Assembly: GCF_963576545.1 (NCBI RefSeq)
Contig: NC_083636.1
Location: forward strand, 1-64,000
Direction: 5' to 3'
DNA length: 64,000 bases
Origin: Limanda limanda
Lineage: Eukaryota; Chordata; Actinopteri; Pleuronectiformes; Pleuronectidae
This document shows, piece after piece, positions 12,701 to 25,985 of this stretch; within the stretch, counting starts at the first letter, position 1, and every line of letters starts with the position of its first letter. The notes beneath the pieces were generated by a model that worked only from the letters and a program-made list of their open reading frames with translations, made no database searches and was not told where the DNA came from. The translations under genes and the position numbers were made by a program.

Positions 12701-15700
12701 AAAATCTTTAATTGGGAAGTAACAGGAGTATAGACCAAAAATATGGCAAAAAGTACACTGAAATGCCCCACCCAACTTGGTGTAGTATGGTTATGTAGGT
12801 GATAAAAAATCCCAAATATTATATAACTGGAGCTATTAATCTGAATTCACAACAAAAGCATAGTAAAGGATTGAGATGAAAAAGGGAAACTGTGATGCCA
12901 AGGAACTGGGAAATTCTGGACTGGGAAATTCTTCAAAGGGGAGGAGCTAGATGGGATATAAAAGCAGGGACACAAGCTCTCACAGAGACTCACAATGGGG
13001 ACAACTCATGACTAATTCGAACTGACATACTTACCTGCCCTTGCCTGATGAAGAAACAAAAGATTTCGAAACGTCGCGACAGGGCTTCCAGACTAAACCA
13101 AAATTTACTTACCTGACTAAGCCACGAACCCTCCCTCGGACGAGTGGAGAGACTTAAGCATAAAAAATGTATATTTGTAAAAAGTTCGTTTAAAGTTTAA
13201 TATAAATAGTCCACGTATCTGTAATCACAGCGTGTAATAACTACATTACTAGTTTAAGGGCACAGGACCTGTGACAAATGGGGACCAGGGAGCCCCCTGG
13301 AGTGAAGGACCGTGCACCTCCTGCCACCTTTTTAAAGGAGGCAGGATCATTTTCCCCTATCCTAACCCGCCAGTGCCTCCTCCGGGTTCTCGCTTCCTGG
13401 TCCTCAGTCCAGTAGTCTTGTGCTTTTAATGACTCTCTTAGTCAAATGTTCTGGACTTCAACTCTAATTTGAGAAGACAGTCATGAAACCCCTATCCCTA
13501 ATCCGAGACCCTCTATTCTAACCCTAACCATAGGACCCCTTGCCTGAACCTAACCTCTAACCCCTAAGCAGGGCAATTTATCTGTAATAACCTCACCCAA
13601 CTACTTTGTTGTTGAACGAAAACGAAGACTCCACACCAATTGGTTTGAAAATCTTTAATTGGGAAGTAACAGGAGTATAGACCAAAAATATGGCAAAAAG
13701 TACACTGAAATGCCCCACCCAACTTGGTGTAGTATGGTTATGTAGGTGATAAAAAATCCCAAATATTATATAACTGGAGCTATTAATCTGAATTCACAAC
13801 AAAAGCATAGTAAAGGATTGAGATGAAAAAGGGAAACTGTGATGCCAAGGAACTGGGAAATTCTGGACTGGGAAATTCTTCAAAGGGGAGGAGCTAGATG
13901 GGATATAAAAGCAGGGACACAAGCTCTCACAGAGACTCACAATGGGGACAACTCATGACTAATTCGAACTGACATACTTACCTGCCCTTGCCTGATGAAG
14001 AAACAAAAGATTTCGAAACGTCGCGACAGGGCTTCCAGACTAAACCAAAATTTACTTACCTGACTAAGCCACGAACCCTCCCTCGGACGAGTGGAGAGAC
14101 TTAAGCATAAAAAATGTATATTTGTAAAAAGTTCGTTTAAAGTTTAATATAAATAGTCCACGTATCTGTAATCACAGCGTGTAATAACTACATTACTAGT
14201 TTAAGGGCACAGGACCTGTGACAAATGGGGACCAGGGAGCCCCCTGGAGTGAAGGACCGTGCACCTCCTGCCACCTTTTTAAAGGAGGCAGGATCATTTT
14301 CCCCTATCCTAACCCGCCAGTGCCTCCTCCGGGTTCTCGCTTCCTGGTCCTCAGTCCAGTAGTCTTGTGCTTTTAATGACTCTCTTAGTCAAATGTTCTG
14401 GACTTCAACTCTAATTTGAGAAGACAGTCATGAAACCCCTATCCCTAATCCGAGACCCTCTATTCTAACCCTAACCATAGGACCCCTTGCCTGAACCTAA
14501 CCTCTAACCCCTAAGCAGGGCAATTTATCTGTAATAACCTCACCCAACTACTTTGTTGTTGAACGAAAACGAAGACTCCACACCAATTGGTTTGAAAATC
14601 TTTAATTGGGAAGTAACAGGAGTATAGACCAAAAATATGGCAAAAAGTACACTGAAATGCCCCACCCAACTTGGTGTAGTATGGTTATGTAGGTGATAAA
14701 AAATCCCAAATATTATATAACTGGAGCTATTAATCTGAATTCACAACAAAAGCATAGTAAAGGATTGAGATGAAAAAGGGAAACTGTGATGCCAAGGAAC
14801 TGGGAAATTCTGGACTGGGAAATTCTTCAAAGGGGAGGAGCTAGATGGGATATAAAAGCAGGGACACAAGCTCTCACAGAGACTCACAATGGGGACAACT
14901 CATGACTAATTCGAACTGACATACTTACCTGCCCTTGCCTGATGAAGAAACAAAAGATTTCGAAACGTCGCGACAGGGCTTCCAGACTAAACCAAAATTT
15001 ACTTACCTGACTAAGCCACGAACCCTCCCTCGGACGAGTGGAGAGACTTAAGCATAAAAAATGTATATTTGTAAAAAGTTCGTTTAAAGTTTAATATAAA
15101 TAGTCCACGTATCTGTAATCACAGCGTGTAATAACTACATTACTAGTTTAAGGGCACAGGACCTGTGACAAATGGGGACCAGGGAGCCCCCTGGAGTGAA
15201 GGACCGTGCACCTCCTGCCACCTTTTTAAAGGAGGCAGGATCATTTTCCCCTATCCTAACCCGCCAGTGCCTCCTCCGGGTTCTCGCTTCCTGGTCCTCA
15301 GTCCAGTAGTCTTGTGCTTTTAATGACTCTCTTAGTCAAATGTTCTGGACTTCAACTCTAATTTGAGAAGACAGTCATGAAACCCCTATCCCTAATCCGA
15401 GACCCTCTATTCTAACCCTAACCATAGGACCCCTTGCCTGAACCTAACCTCTAACCCCTAAGCAGGGCAATTTATCTGTAATAACCTCACCCAACTACTT
15501 TGTTGTTGAACGAAAACGAAGACTCCACACCAATTGGTTTGAAAATCTTTAATTGGGAAGTAACAGGAGTATAGACCAAAAATATGGCAAAAAGTACACT
15601 GAAATGCCCCACCCAACTTGGTGTAGTATGGTTATGTAGGTGATAAAAAATCCCAAATATTATATAACTGGAGCTATTAATCTGAATTCACAACAAAAGC

Positions 15701-18700
15701 ATAGTAAAGGATTGAGATGAAAAAGGGAAACTGTGATGCCAAGGAACTGGGAAATTCTGGACTGGGAAATTCTTCAAAGGGGAGGAGCTAGATGGGATAT
15801 AAAAGCAGGGACACAAGCTCTCACAGAGACTCACAATGGGGACAACTCATGACTAATTCGAACTGACATACTTACCTGCCCTTGCCTGATGAAGAAACAA
15901 AAGATTTCGAAACGTCGCGACAGGGCTTCCAGACTAAACCAAAATTTACTTACCTGACTAAGCCACGAACCCTCCCTCGGACGAGTGGAGAGACTTAAGC
16001 ATAAAAAATGTATATTTGTAAAAAGTTCGTTTAAAGTTTAATATAAATAGTCCACGTATCTGTAATCACAGCGTGTAATAACTACATTACTAGTTTAAGG
16101 GCACAGGACCTGTGACAAATGGGGACCAGGGAGCCCCCTGGAGTGAAGGACCGTGCACCTCCTGCCACCTTTTTAAAGGAGGCAGGATCATTTTCCCCTA
16201 TCCTAACCCGCCAGTGCCTCCTCCGGGTTCTCGCTTCCTGGTCCTCAGTCCAGTAGTCTTGTGCTTTTAATGACTCTCTTAGTCAAATGTTCTGGACTTC
16301 AACTCTAATTTGAGAAGACAGTCATGAAACCCCTATCCCTAATCCGAGACCCTCTATTCTAACCCTAACCATAGGACCCCTTGCCTGAACCTAACCTCTA
16401 ACCCCTAAGCAGGGCAATTTATCTGTAATAACCTCACCCAACTACTTTGTTGTTGAACGAAAACGAAGACTCCACACCAATTGGTTTGAAAATCTTTAAT
16501 TGGGAAGTAACAGGAGTATAGACCAAAAATATGGCAAAAAGTACACTGAAATGCCCCACCCAACTTGGTGTAGTATGGTTATGTAGGTGATAAAAAATCC
16601 CAAATATTATATAACTGGAGCTATTAATCTGAATTCACAACAAAAGCATAGTAAAGGATTGAGATGAAAAAGGGAAACTGTGATGCCAAGGAACTGGGAA
16701 ATTCTGGACTGGGAAATTCTTCAAAGGGGAGGAGCTAGATGGGATATAAAAGCAGGGACACAAGCTCTCACAGAGACTCACAATGGGGACAACTCATGAC
16801 TAATTCGAACTGACATACTTACCTGCCCTTGCCTGATGAAGAAACAAAAGATTTCGAAACGTCGCGACAGGGCTTCCAGACTAAACCAAAATTTACTTAC
16901 CTGACTAAGCCACGAACCCTCCCTCGGACGAGTGGAGAGACTTAAGCATAAAAAATGTATATTTGTAAAAAGTTCGTTTAAAGTTTAATATAAATAGTCC
17001 ACGTATCTGTAATCACAGCGTGTAATAACTACATTACTAGTTTAAGGGCACAGGACCTGTGACAAATGGGGACCAGGGAGCCCCCTGGAGTGAAGGACCG
17101 TGCACCTCCTGCCACCTTTTTAAAGGAGGCAGGATCATTTTCCCCTATCCTAACCCGCCAGTGCCTCCTCCGGGTTCTCGCTTCCTGGTCCTCAGTCCAG
17201 TAGTCTTGTGCTTTTAATGACTCTCTTAGTCAAATGTTCTGGACTTCAACTCTAATTTGAGAAGACAGTCATGAAACCCCTATCCCTAATCCGAGACCCT
17301 CTATTCTAACCCTAACCATAGGACCCCTTGCCTGAACCTAACCTCTAACCCCTAAGCAGGGCAATTTATCTGTAATAACCTCACCCAACTACTTTGTTGT
17401 TGAACGAAAACGAAGACTCCACACCAATTGGTTTGAAAATCTTTAATTGGGAAGTAACAGGAGTATAGACCAAAAATATGGCAAAAAGTACACTGAAATG
17501 CCCCACCCAACTTGGTGTAGTATGGTTATGTAGGTGATAAAAAATCCCAAATATTATATAACTGGAGCTATTAATCTGAATTCACAACAAAAGCATAGTA
17601 AAGGATTGAGATGAAAAAGGGAAACTGTGATGCCAAGGAACTGGGAAATTCTGGACTGGGAAATTCTTCAAAGGGGAGGAGCTAGATGGGATATAAAAGC
17701 AGGGACACAAGCTCTCACAGAGACTCACAATGGGGACAACTCATGACTAATTCGAACTGACATACTTACCTGCCCTTGCCTGATGAAGAAACAAAAGATT
17801 TCGAAACGTCGCGACAGGGCTTCCAGACTAAACCAAAATTTACTTACCTGACTAAGCCACGAACCCTCCCTCGGACGAGTGGAGAGACTTAAGCATAAAA
17901 AATGTATATTTGTAAAAAGTTCGTTTAAAGTTTAATATAAATAGTCCACGTATCTGTAATCACAGCGTGTAATAACTACATTACTAGTTTAAGGGCACAG
18001 GACCTGTGACAAATGGGGACCAGGGAGCCCCCTGGAGTGAAGGACCGTGCACCTCCTGCCACCTTTTTAAAGGAGGCAGGATCATTTTCCCCTATCCTAA
18101 CCCGCCAGTGCCTCCTCCGGGTTCTCGCTTCCTGGTCCTCAGTCCAGTAGTCTTGTGCTTTTAATGACTCTCTTAGTCAAATGTTCTGGACTTCAACTCT
18201 AATTTGAGAAGACAGTCATGAAACCCCTATCCCTAATCCGAGACCCTCTATTCTAACCCTAACCATAGGACCCCTTGCCTGAACCTAACCTCTAACCCCT
18301 AAGCAGGGCAATTTATCTGTAATAACCTCACCCAACTACTTTGTTGTTGAACGAAAACGAAGACTCCACACCAATTGGTTTGAAAATCTTTAATTGGGAA
18401 GTAACAGGAGTATAGACCAAAAATATGGCAAAAAGTACACTGAAATGCCCCACCCAACTTGGTGTAGTATGGTTATGTAGGTGATAAAAAATCCCAAATA
18501 TTATATAACTGGAGCTATTAATCTGAATTCACAACAAAAGCATAGTAAAGGATTGAGATGAAAAAGGGAAACTGTGATGCCAAGGAACTGGGAAATTCTG
18601 GACTGGGAAATTCTTCAAAGGGGAGGAGCTAGATGGGATATAAAAGCAGGGACACAAGCTCTCACAGAGACTCACAATGGGGACAACTCATGACTAATTC

Positions 18701-21700
18701 GAACTGACATACTTACCTGCCCTTGCCTGATGAAGAAACAAAAGATTTCGAAACGTCGCGACAGGGCTTCCAGACTAAACCAAAATTTACTTACCTGACT
18801 AAGCCACGAACCCTCCCTCGGACGAGTGGAGAGACTTAAGCATAAAAAATGTATATTTGTAAAAAGTTCGTTTAAAGTTTAATATAAATAGTCCACGTAT
18901 CTGTAATCACAGCGTGTAATAACTACATTACTAGTTTAAGGGCACAGGACCTGTGACAAATGGGGACCAGGGAGCCCCCTGGAGTGAAGGACCGTGCACC
19001 TCCTGCCACCTTTTTAAAGGAGGCAGGATCATTTTCCCCTATCCTAACCCGCCAGTGCCTCCTCCGGGTTCTCGCTTCCTGGTCCTCAGTCCAGTAGTCT
19101 TGTGCTTTTAATGACTCTCTTAGTCAAATGTTCTGGACTTCAACTCTAATTTGAGAAGACAGTCATGAAACCCCTATCCCTAATCCGAGACCCTCTATTC
19201 TAACCCTAACCATAGGACCCCTTGCCTGAACCTAACCTCTAACCCCTAAGCAGGGCAATTTATCTGTAATAACCTCACCCAACTACTTTGTTGTTGAACG
19301 AAAACGAAGACTCCACACCAATTGGTTTGAAAATCTTTAATTGGGAAGTAACAGGAGTATAGACCAAAAATATGGCAAAAAGTACACTGAAATGCCCCAC
19401 CCAACTTGGTGTAGTATGGTTATGTAGGTGATAAAAAATCCCAAATATTATATAACTGGAGCTATTAATCTGAATTCACAACAAAAGCATAGTAAAGGAT
19501 TGAGATGAAAAAGGGAAACTGTGATGCCAAGGAACTGGGAAATTCTGGACTGGGAAATTCTTCAAAGGGGAGGAGCTAGATGGGATATAAAAGCAGGGAC
19601 ACAAGCTCTCACAGAGACTCACAATGGGGACAACTCATGACTAATTCGAACTGACATACTTACCTGCCCTTGCCTGATGAAGAAACAAAAGATTTCGAAA
19701 CGTCGCGACAGGGCTTCCAGACTAAACCAAAATTTACTTACCTGACTAAGCCACGAACCCTCCCTCGGACGAGTGGAGAGACTTAAGCATAAAAAATGTA
19801 TATTTGTAAAAAGTTCGTTTAAAGTTTAATATAAATAGTCCACGTATCTGTAATCACAGCGTGTAATAACTACATTACTAGTTTAAGGGCACAGGACCTG
19901 TGACAAATGGGGACCAGGGAGCCCCCTGGAGTGAAGGACCGTGCACCTCCTGCCACCTTTTTAAAGGAGGCAGGATCATTTTCCCCTATCCTAACCCGCC
20001 AGTGCCTCCTCCGGGTTCTCGCTTCCTGGTCCTCAGTCCAGTAGTCTTGTGCTTTTAATGACTCTCTTAGTCAAATGTTCTGGACTTCAACTCTAATTTG
20101 AGAAGACAGTCATGAAACCCCTATCCCTAATCCGAGACCCTCTATTCTAACCCTAACCATAGGACCCCTTGCCTGAACCTAACCTCTAACCCCTAAGCAG
20201 GGCAATTTATCTGTAATAACCTCACCCAACTACTTTGTTGTTGAACGAAAACGAAGACTCCACACCAATTGGTTTGAAAATCTTTAATTGGGAAGTAACA
20301 GGAGTATAGACCAAAAATATGGCAAAAAGTACACTGAAATGCCCCACCCAACTTGGTGTAGTATGGTTATGTAGGTGATAAAAAATCCCAAATATTATAT
20401 AACTGGAGCTATTAATCTGAATTCACAACAAAAGCATAGTAAAGGATTGAGATGAAAAAGGGAAACTGTGATGCCAAGGAACTGGGAAATTCTGGACTGG
20501 GAAATTCTTCAAAGGGGAGGAGCTAGATGGGATATAAAAGCAGGGACACAAGCTCTCACAGAGACTCACAATGGGGACAACTCATGACTAATTCGAACTG
20601 ACATACTTACCTGCCCTTGCCTGATGAAGAAACAAAAGATTTCGAAACGTCGCGACAGGGCTTCCAGACTAAACCAAAATTTACTTACCTGACTAAGCCA
20701 CGAACCCTCCCTCGGACGAGTGGAGAGACTTAAGCATAAAAAATGTATATTTGTAAAAAGTTCGTTTAAAGTTTAATATAAATAGTCCACGTATCTGTAA
20801 TCACAGCGTGTAATAACTACATTACTAGTTTAAGGGCACAGGACCTGTGACAAATGGGGACCAGGGAGCCCCCTGGAGTGAAGGACCGTGCACCTCCTGC
20901 CACCTTTTTAAAGGAGGCAGGATCATTTTCCCCTATCCTAACCCGCCAGTGCCTCCTCCGGGTTCTCGCTTCCTGGTCCTCAGTCCAGTAGTCTTGTGCT
21001 TTTAATGACTCTCTTAGTCAAATGTTCTGGACTTCAACTCTAATTTGAGAAGACAGTCATGAAACCCCTATCCCTAATCCGAGACCCTCTATTCTAACCC
21101 TAACCATAGGACCCCTTGCCTGAACCTAACCTCTAACCCCTAAGCAGGGCAATTTATCTGTAATAACCTCACCCAACTACTTTGTTGTTGAACGAAAACG
21201 AAGACTCCACACCAATTGGTTTGAAAATCTTTAATTGGGAAGTAACAGGAGTATAGACCAAAAATATGGCAAAAAGTACACTGAAATGCCCCACCCAACT
21301 TGGTGTAGTATGGTTATGTAGGTGATAAAAAATCCCAAATATTATATAACTGGAGCTATTAATCTGAATTCACAACAAAAGCATAGTAAAGGATTGAGAT
21401 GAAAAAGGGAAACTGTGATGCCAAGGAACTGGGAAATTCTGGACTGGGAAATTCTTCAAAGGGGAGGAGCTAGATGGGATATAAAAGCAGGGACACAAGC
21501 TCTCACAGAGACTCACAATGGGGACAACTCATGACTAATTCGAACTGACATACTTACCTGCCCTTGCCTGATGAAGAAACAAAAGATTTCGAAACGTCGC
21601 GACAGGGCTTCCAGACTAAACCAAAATTTACTTACCTGACTAAGCCACGAACCCTCCCTCGGACGAGTGGAGAGACTTAAGCATAAAAAATGTATATTTG

Positions 21701-24700
21701 TAAAAAGTTCGTTTAAAGTTTAATATAAATAGTCCACGTATCTGTAATCACAGCGTGTAATAACTACATTACTAGTTTAAGGGCACAGGACCTGTGACAA
21801 ATGGGGACCAGGGAGCCCCCTGGAGTGAAGGACCGTGCACCTCCTGCCACCTTTTTAAAGGAGGCAGGATCATTTTCCCCTATCCTAACCCGCCAGTGCC
21901 TCCTCCGGGTTCTCGCTTCCTGGTCCTCAGTCCAGTAGTCTTGTGCTTTTAATGACTCTCTTAGTCAAATGTTCTGGACTTCAACTCTAATTTGAGAAGA
22001 CAGTCATGAAACCCCTATCCCTAATCCGAGACCCTCTATTCTAACCCTAACCATAGGACCCCTTGCCTGAACCTAACCTCTAACCCCTAAGCAGGGCAAT
22101 TTATCTGTAATAACCTCACCCAACTACTTTGTTGTTGAACGAAAACGAAGACTCCACACCAATTGGTTTGAAAATCTTTAATTGGGAAGTAACAGGAGTA
22201 TAGACCAAAAATATGGCAAAAAGTACACTGAAATGCCCCACCCAACTTGGTGTAGTATGGTTATGTAGGTGATAAAAAATCCCAAATATTATATAACTGG
22301 AGCTATTAATCTGAATTCACAACAAAAGCATAGTAAAGGATTGAGATGAAAAAGGGAAACTGTGATGCCAAGGAACTGGGAAATTCTGGACTGGGAAATT
22401 CTTCAAAGGGGAGGAGCTAGATGGGATATAAAAGCAGGGACACAAGCTCTCACAGAGACTCACAATGGGGACAACTCATGACTAATTCGAACTGACATAC
22501 TTACCTGCCCTTGCCTGATGAAGAAACAAAAGATTTCGAAACGTCGCGACAGGGCTTCCAGACTAAACCAAAATTTACTTACCTGACTAAGCCACGAACC
22601 CTCCCTCGGACGAGTGGAGAGACTTAAGCATAAAAAATGTATATTTGTAAAAAGTTCGTTTAAAGTTTAATATAAATAGTCCACGTATCTGTAATCACAG
22701 CGTGTAATAACTACATTACTAGTTTAAGGGCACAGGACCTGTGACAAATGGGGACCAGGGAGCCCCCTGGAGTGAAGGACCGTGCACCTCCTGCCACCTT
22801 TTTAAAGGAGGCAGGATCATTTTCCCCTATCCTAACCCGCCAGTGCCTCCTCCGGGTTCTCGCTTCCTGGTCCTCAGTCCAGTAGTCTTGTGCTTTTAAT
22901 GACTCTCTTAGTCAAATGTTCTGGACTTCAACTCTAATTTGAGAAGACAGTCATGAAACCCCTATCCCTAATCCGAGACCCTCTATTCTAACCCTAACCA
23001 TAGGACCCCTTGCCTGAACCTAACCTCTAACCCCTAAGCAGGGCAATTTATCTGTAATAACCTCACCCAACTACTTTGTTGTTGAACGAAAACGAAGACT
23101 CCACACCAATTGGTTTGAAAATCTTTAATTGGGAAGTAACAGGAGTATAGACCAAAAATATGGCAAAAAGTACACTGAAATGCCCCACCCAACTTGGTGT
23201 AGTATGGTTATGTAGGTGATAAAAAATCCCAAATATTATATAACTGGAGCTATTAATCTGAATTCACAACAAAAGCATAGTAAAGGATTGAGATGAAAAA
23301 GGGAAACTGTGATGCCAAGGAACTGGGAAATTCTGGACTGGGAAATTCTTCAAAGGGGAGGAGCTAGATGGGATATAAAAGCAGGGACACAAGCTCTCAC
23401 AGAGACTCACAATGGGGACAACTCATGACTAATTCGAACTGACATACTTACCTGCCCTTGCCTGATGAAGAAACAAAAGATTTCGAAACGTCGCGACAGG
23501 GCTTCCAGACTAAACCAAAATTTACTTACCTGACTAAGCCACGAACCCTCCCTCGGACGAGTGGAGAGACTTAAGCATAAAAAATGTATATTTGTAAAAA
23601 GTTCGTTTAAAGTTTAATATAAATAGTCCACGTATCTGTAATCACAGCGTGTAATAACTACATTACTAGTTTAAGGGCACAGGACCTGTGACAAATGGGG
23701 ACCAGGGAGCCCCCTGGAGTGAAGGACCGTGCACCTCCTGCCACCTTTTTAAAGGAGGCAGGATCATTTTCCCCTATCCTAACCCGCCAGTGCCTCCTCC
23801 GGGTTCTCGCTTCCTGGTCCTCAGTCCAGTAGTCTTGTGCTTTTAATGACTCTCTTAGTCAAATGTTCTGGACTTCAACTCTAATTTGAGAAGACAGTCA
23901 TGAAACCCCTATCCCTAATCCGAGACCCTCTATTCTAACCCTAACCATAGGACCCCTTGCCTGAACCTAACCTCTAACCCCTAAGCAGGGCAATTTATCT
24001 GTAATAACCTCACCCAACTACTTTGTTGTTGAACGAAAACGAAGACTCCACACCAATTGGTTTGAAAATCTTTAATTGGGAAGTAACAGGAGTATAGACC
24101 AAAAATATGGCAAAAAGTACACTGAAATGCCCCACCCAACTTGGTGTAGTATGGTTATGTAGGTGATAAAAAATCCCAAATATTATATAACTGGAGCTAT
24201 TAATCTGAATTCACAACAAAAGCATAGTAAAGGATTGAGATGAAAAAGGGAAACTGTGATGCCAAGGAACTGGGAAATTCTGGACTGGGAAATTCTTCAA
24301 AGGGGAGGAGCTAGATGGGATATAAAAGCAGGGACACAAGCTCTCACAGAGACTCACAATGGGGACAACTCATGACTAATTCGAACTGACATACTTACCT
24401 GCCCTTGCCTGATGAAGAAACAAAAGATTTCGAAACGTCGCGACAGGGCTTCCAGACTAAACCAAAATTTACTTACCTGACTAAGCCACGAACCCTCCCT
24501 CGGACGAGTGGAGAGACTTAAGCATAAAAAATGTATATTTGTAAAAAGTTCGTTTAAAGTTTAATATAAATAGTCCACGTATCTGTAATCACAGCGTGTA
24601 ATAACTACATTACTAGTTTAAGGGCACAGGACCTGTGACAAATGGGGACCAGGGAGCCCCCTGGAGTGAAGGACCGTGCACCTCCTGCCACCTTTTTAAA

Positions 24701-25672
24701 GGAGGCAGGATCATTTTCCCCTATCCTAACCCGCCAGTGCCTCCTCCGGGTTCTCGCTTCCTGGTCCTCAGTCCAGTAGTCTTGTGCTTTTAATGACTCT
24801 CTTAGTCAAATGTTCTGGACTTCAACTCTAATTTGAGAAGACAGTCATGAAACCCCTATCCCTAATCCGAGACCCTCTATTCTAACCCTAACCATAGGAC
24901 CCCTTGCCTGAACCTAACCTCTAACCCCTAAGCAGGGCAATTTATCTGTAATAACCTCACCCAACTACTTTGTTGTTGAACGAAAACGAAGACTCCACAC
25001 CAATTGGTTTGAAAATCTTTAATTGGGAAGTAACAGGAGTATAGACCAAAAATATGGCAAAAAGTACACTGAAATGCCCCACCCAACTTGGTGTAGTATG
25101 GTTATGTAGGTGATAAAAAATCCCAAATATTATATAACTGGAGCTATTAATCTGAATTCACAACAAAAGCATAGTAAAGGATTGAGATGAAAAAGGGAAA
25201 CTGTGATGCCAAGGAACTGGGAAATTCTGGACTGGGAAATTCTTCAAAGGGGAGGAGCTAGATGGGATATAAAAGCAGGGACACAAGCTCTCACAGAGAC
25301 TCACAATGGGGACAACTCATGACTAATTCGAACTGACATACTTACCTGCCCTTGCCTGATGAAGAAACAAAAGATTTCGAAACGTCGCGACAGGGCTTCC
25401 AGACTAAACCAAAATTTACTTACCTGACTAAGCCACGAACCCTCCCTCGGACGAGTGGAGAGACTTAAGCATAAAAAATGTATATTTGTAAAAAGTTCGT
25501 TTAAAGTTTAATATAAATAGTCCACGTATCTGTAATCACAGCGTGTAATAACTACATTACTAGTTTAAGGGCACAGGACCTGTGACAAATGGGGACCAGG
25601 GAGCCCCCTGGAGTGAAGGACCGTGCACCTCCTGCCACCTTTTTAAAGGAGGCAGGATCATTTTCCCCTATC

Positions 25673-25717
25673 CTAACCCGAACCCTAACCCTAACCCTAA
25701 TTAGGGGAACCCTAACC
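25673..25717 (+). repeat. Short interstitial telomeric (CCCTAA) tract at satellite edge
   Basis: The truncated 28th satellite unit passes through TCCTAACCCG into three or four CCCTAA repeats, then TTAGGGG and one more CCCTAACC. The short inverted piece (CCCTAATTAGGGG) suggests a rejoined end. A (T)12 run follows at about 25727. Confidence 0.85.
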
Positions 25718-25985
25718 ACGTCACCGTTTTTTTTTTTTGTCGTAAAGCCACGGGAGACATACCAAAACGTTCACCTCACTCCGCTGATCGCCATAGCGGA
25801 CTCCGTTTGCTTTCTGGAAGTGGTGATTTACGCCATTTAAAAATTCCCTGATGGACGGTCAGCTTTGGAAAGGCCGCCATTGAACTGTGCTTTTCTTGCC
25901 GATCGATTTAATACTACTTTCATCGCGATTGGACGACATGCAATTTTTGCAAATCCACCAGGGGGTGCAGTTGAGTAAATGGAAT
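25718..25985. other. Unique spacer between satellite and 165-bp array
   Basis: No gene is seen. It contains a T-run, then moderately GC-rich unique sequence. A CTCF-like motif sits near its right end. Confidence 0.5.
25955..25970 (+). promoter_or_regulatory. CTCF-like binding motif
   Basis: CCACCAGGGGGTGCAG is a close match to the vertebrate CTCF core (CCASYAGRKGGCR), on the + strand. It sits immediately left of the 165-bp array. This is a motif match only. Confidence 0.45.

Larger units (their letters stand above)
1..25674 (+). repeat. Tandem satellite, ~947-bp unit, 27 full copies plus one truncated
   Basis: Units begin with TAGTTTAAGGGCACAGG at 1, 945, 1892, 2838, 3785, 4729, 5677, 6624, 7569, 8517, 9462 and then every 947 bp to 25561. 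The first ten units are 944-948 bp; the next 17 are all exactly 947 bp and look almost identical. Each unit holds a segment of decayed telomere-like DNA (TCCTAACCC, then TTCTAACCCTAACC), a GC-rich box with a TATA-like element, and a compact hammerhead ribozyme. There is no long open frame; ORFs of 60-65 codons appear only where an indel opens a frame. The last unit (25561) stops at its first telomere-like stretch and runs into (CCCTAA)n. The unit is probably a non-autonomous relative of a Penelope-like element (inference from the ribozyme). Confidence 0.97.

Noticed and set aside
1..25674. CRISPR-like array
   Set aside because: The units are long and identical throughout with no spacers; this is an ordinary tandem satellite in eukaryotic DNA.
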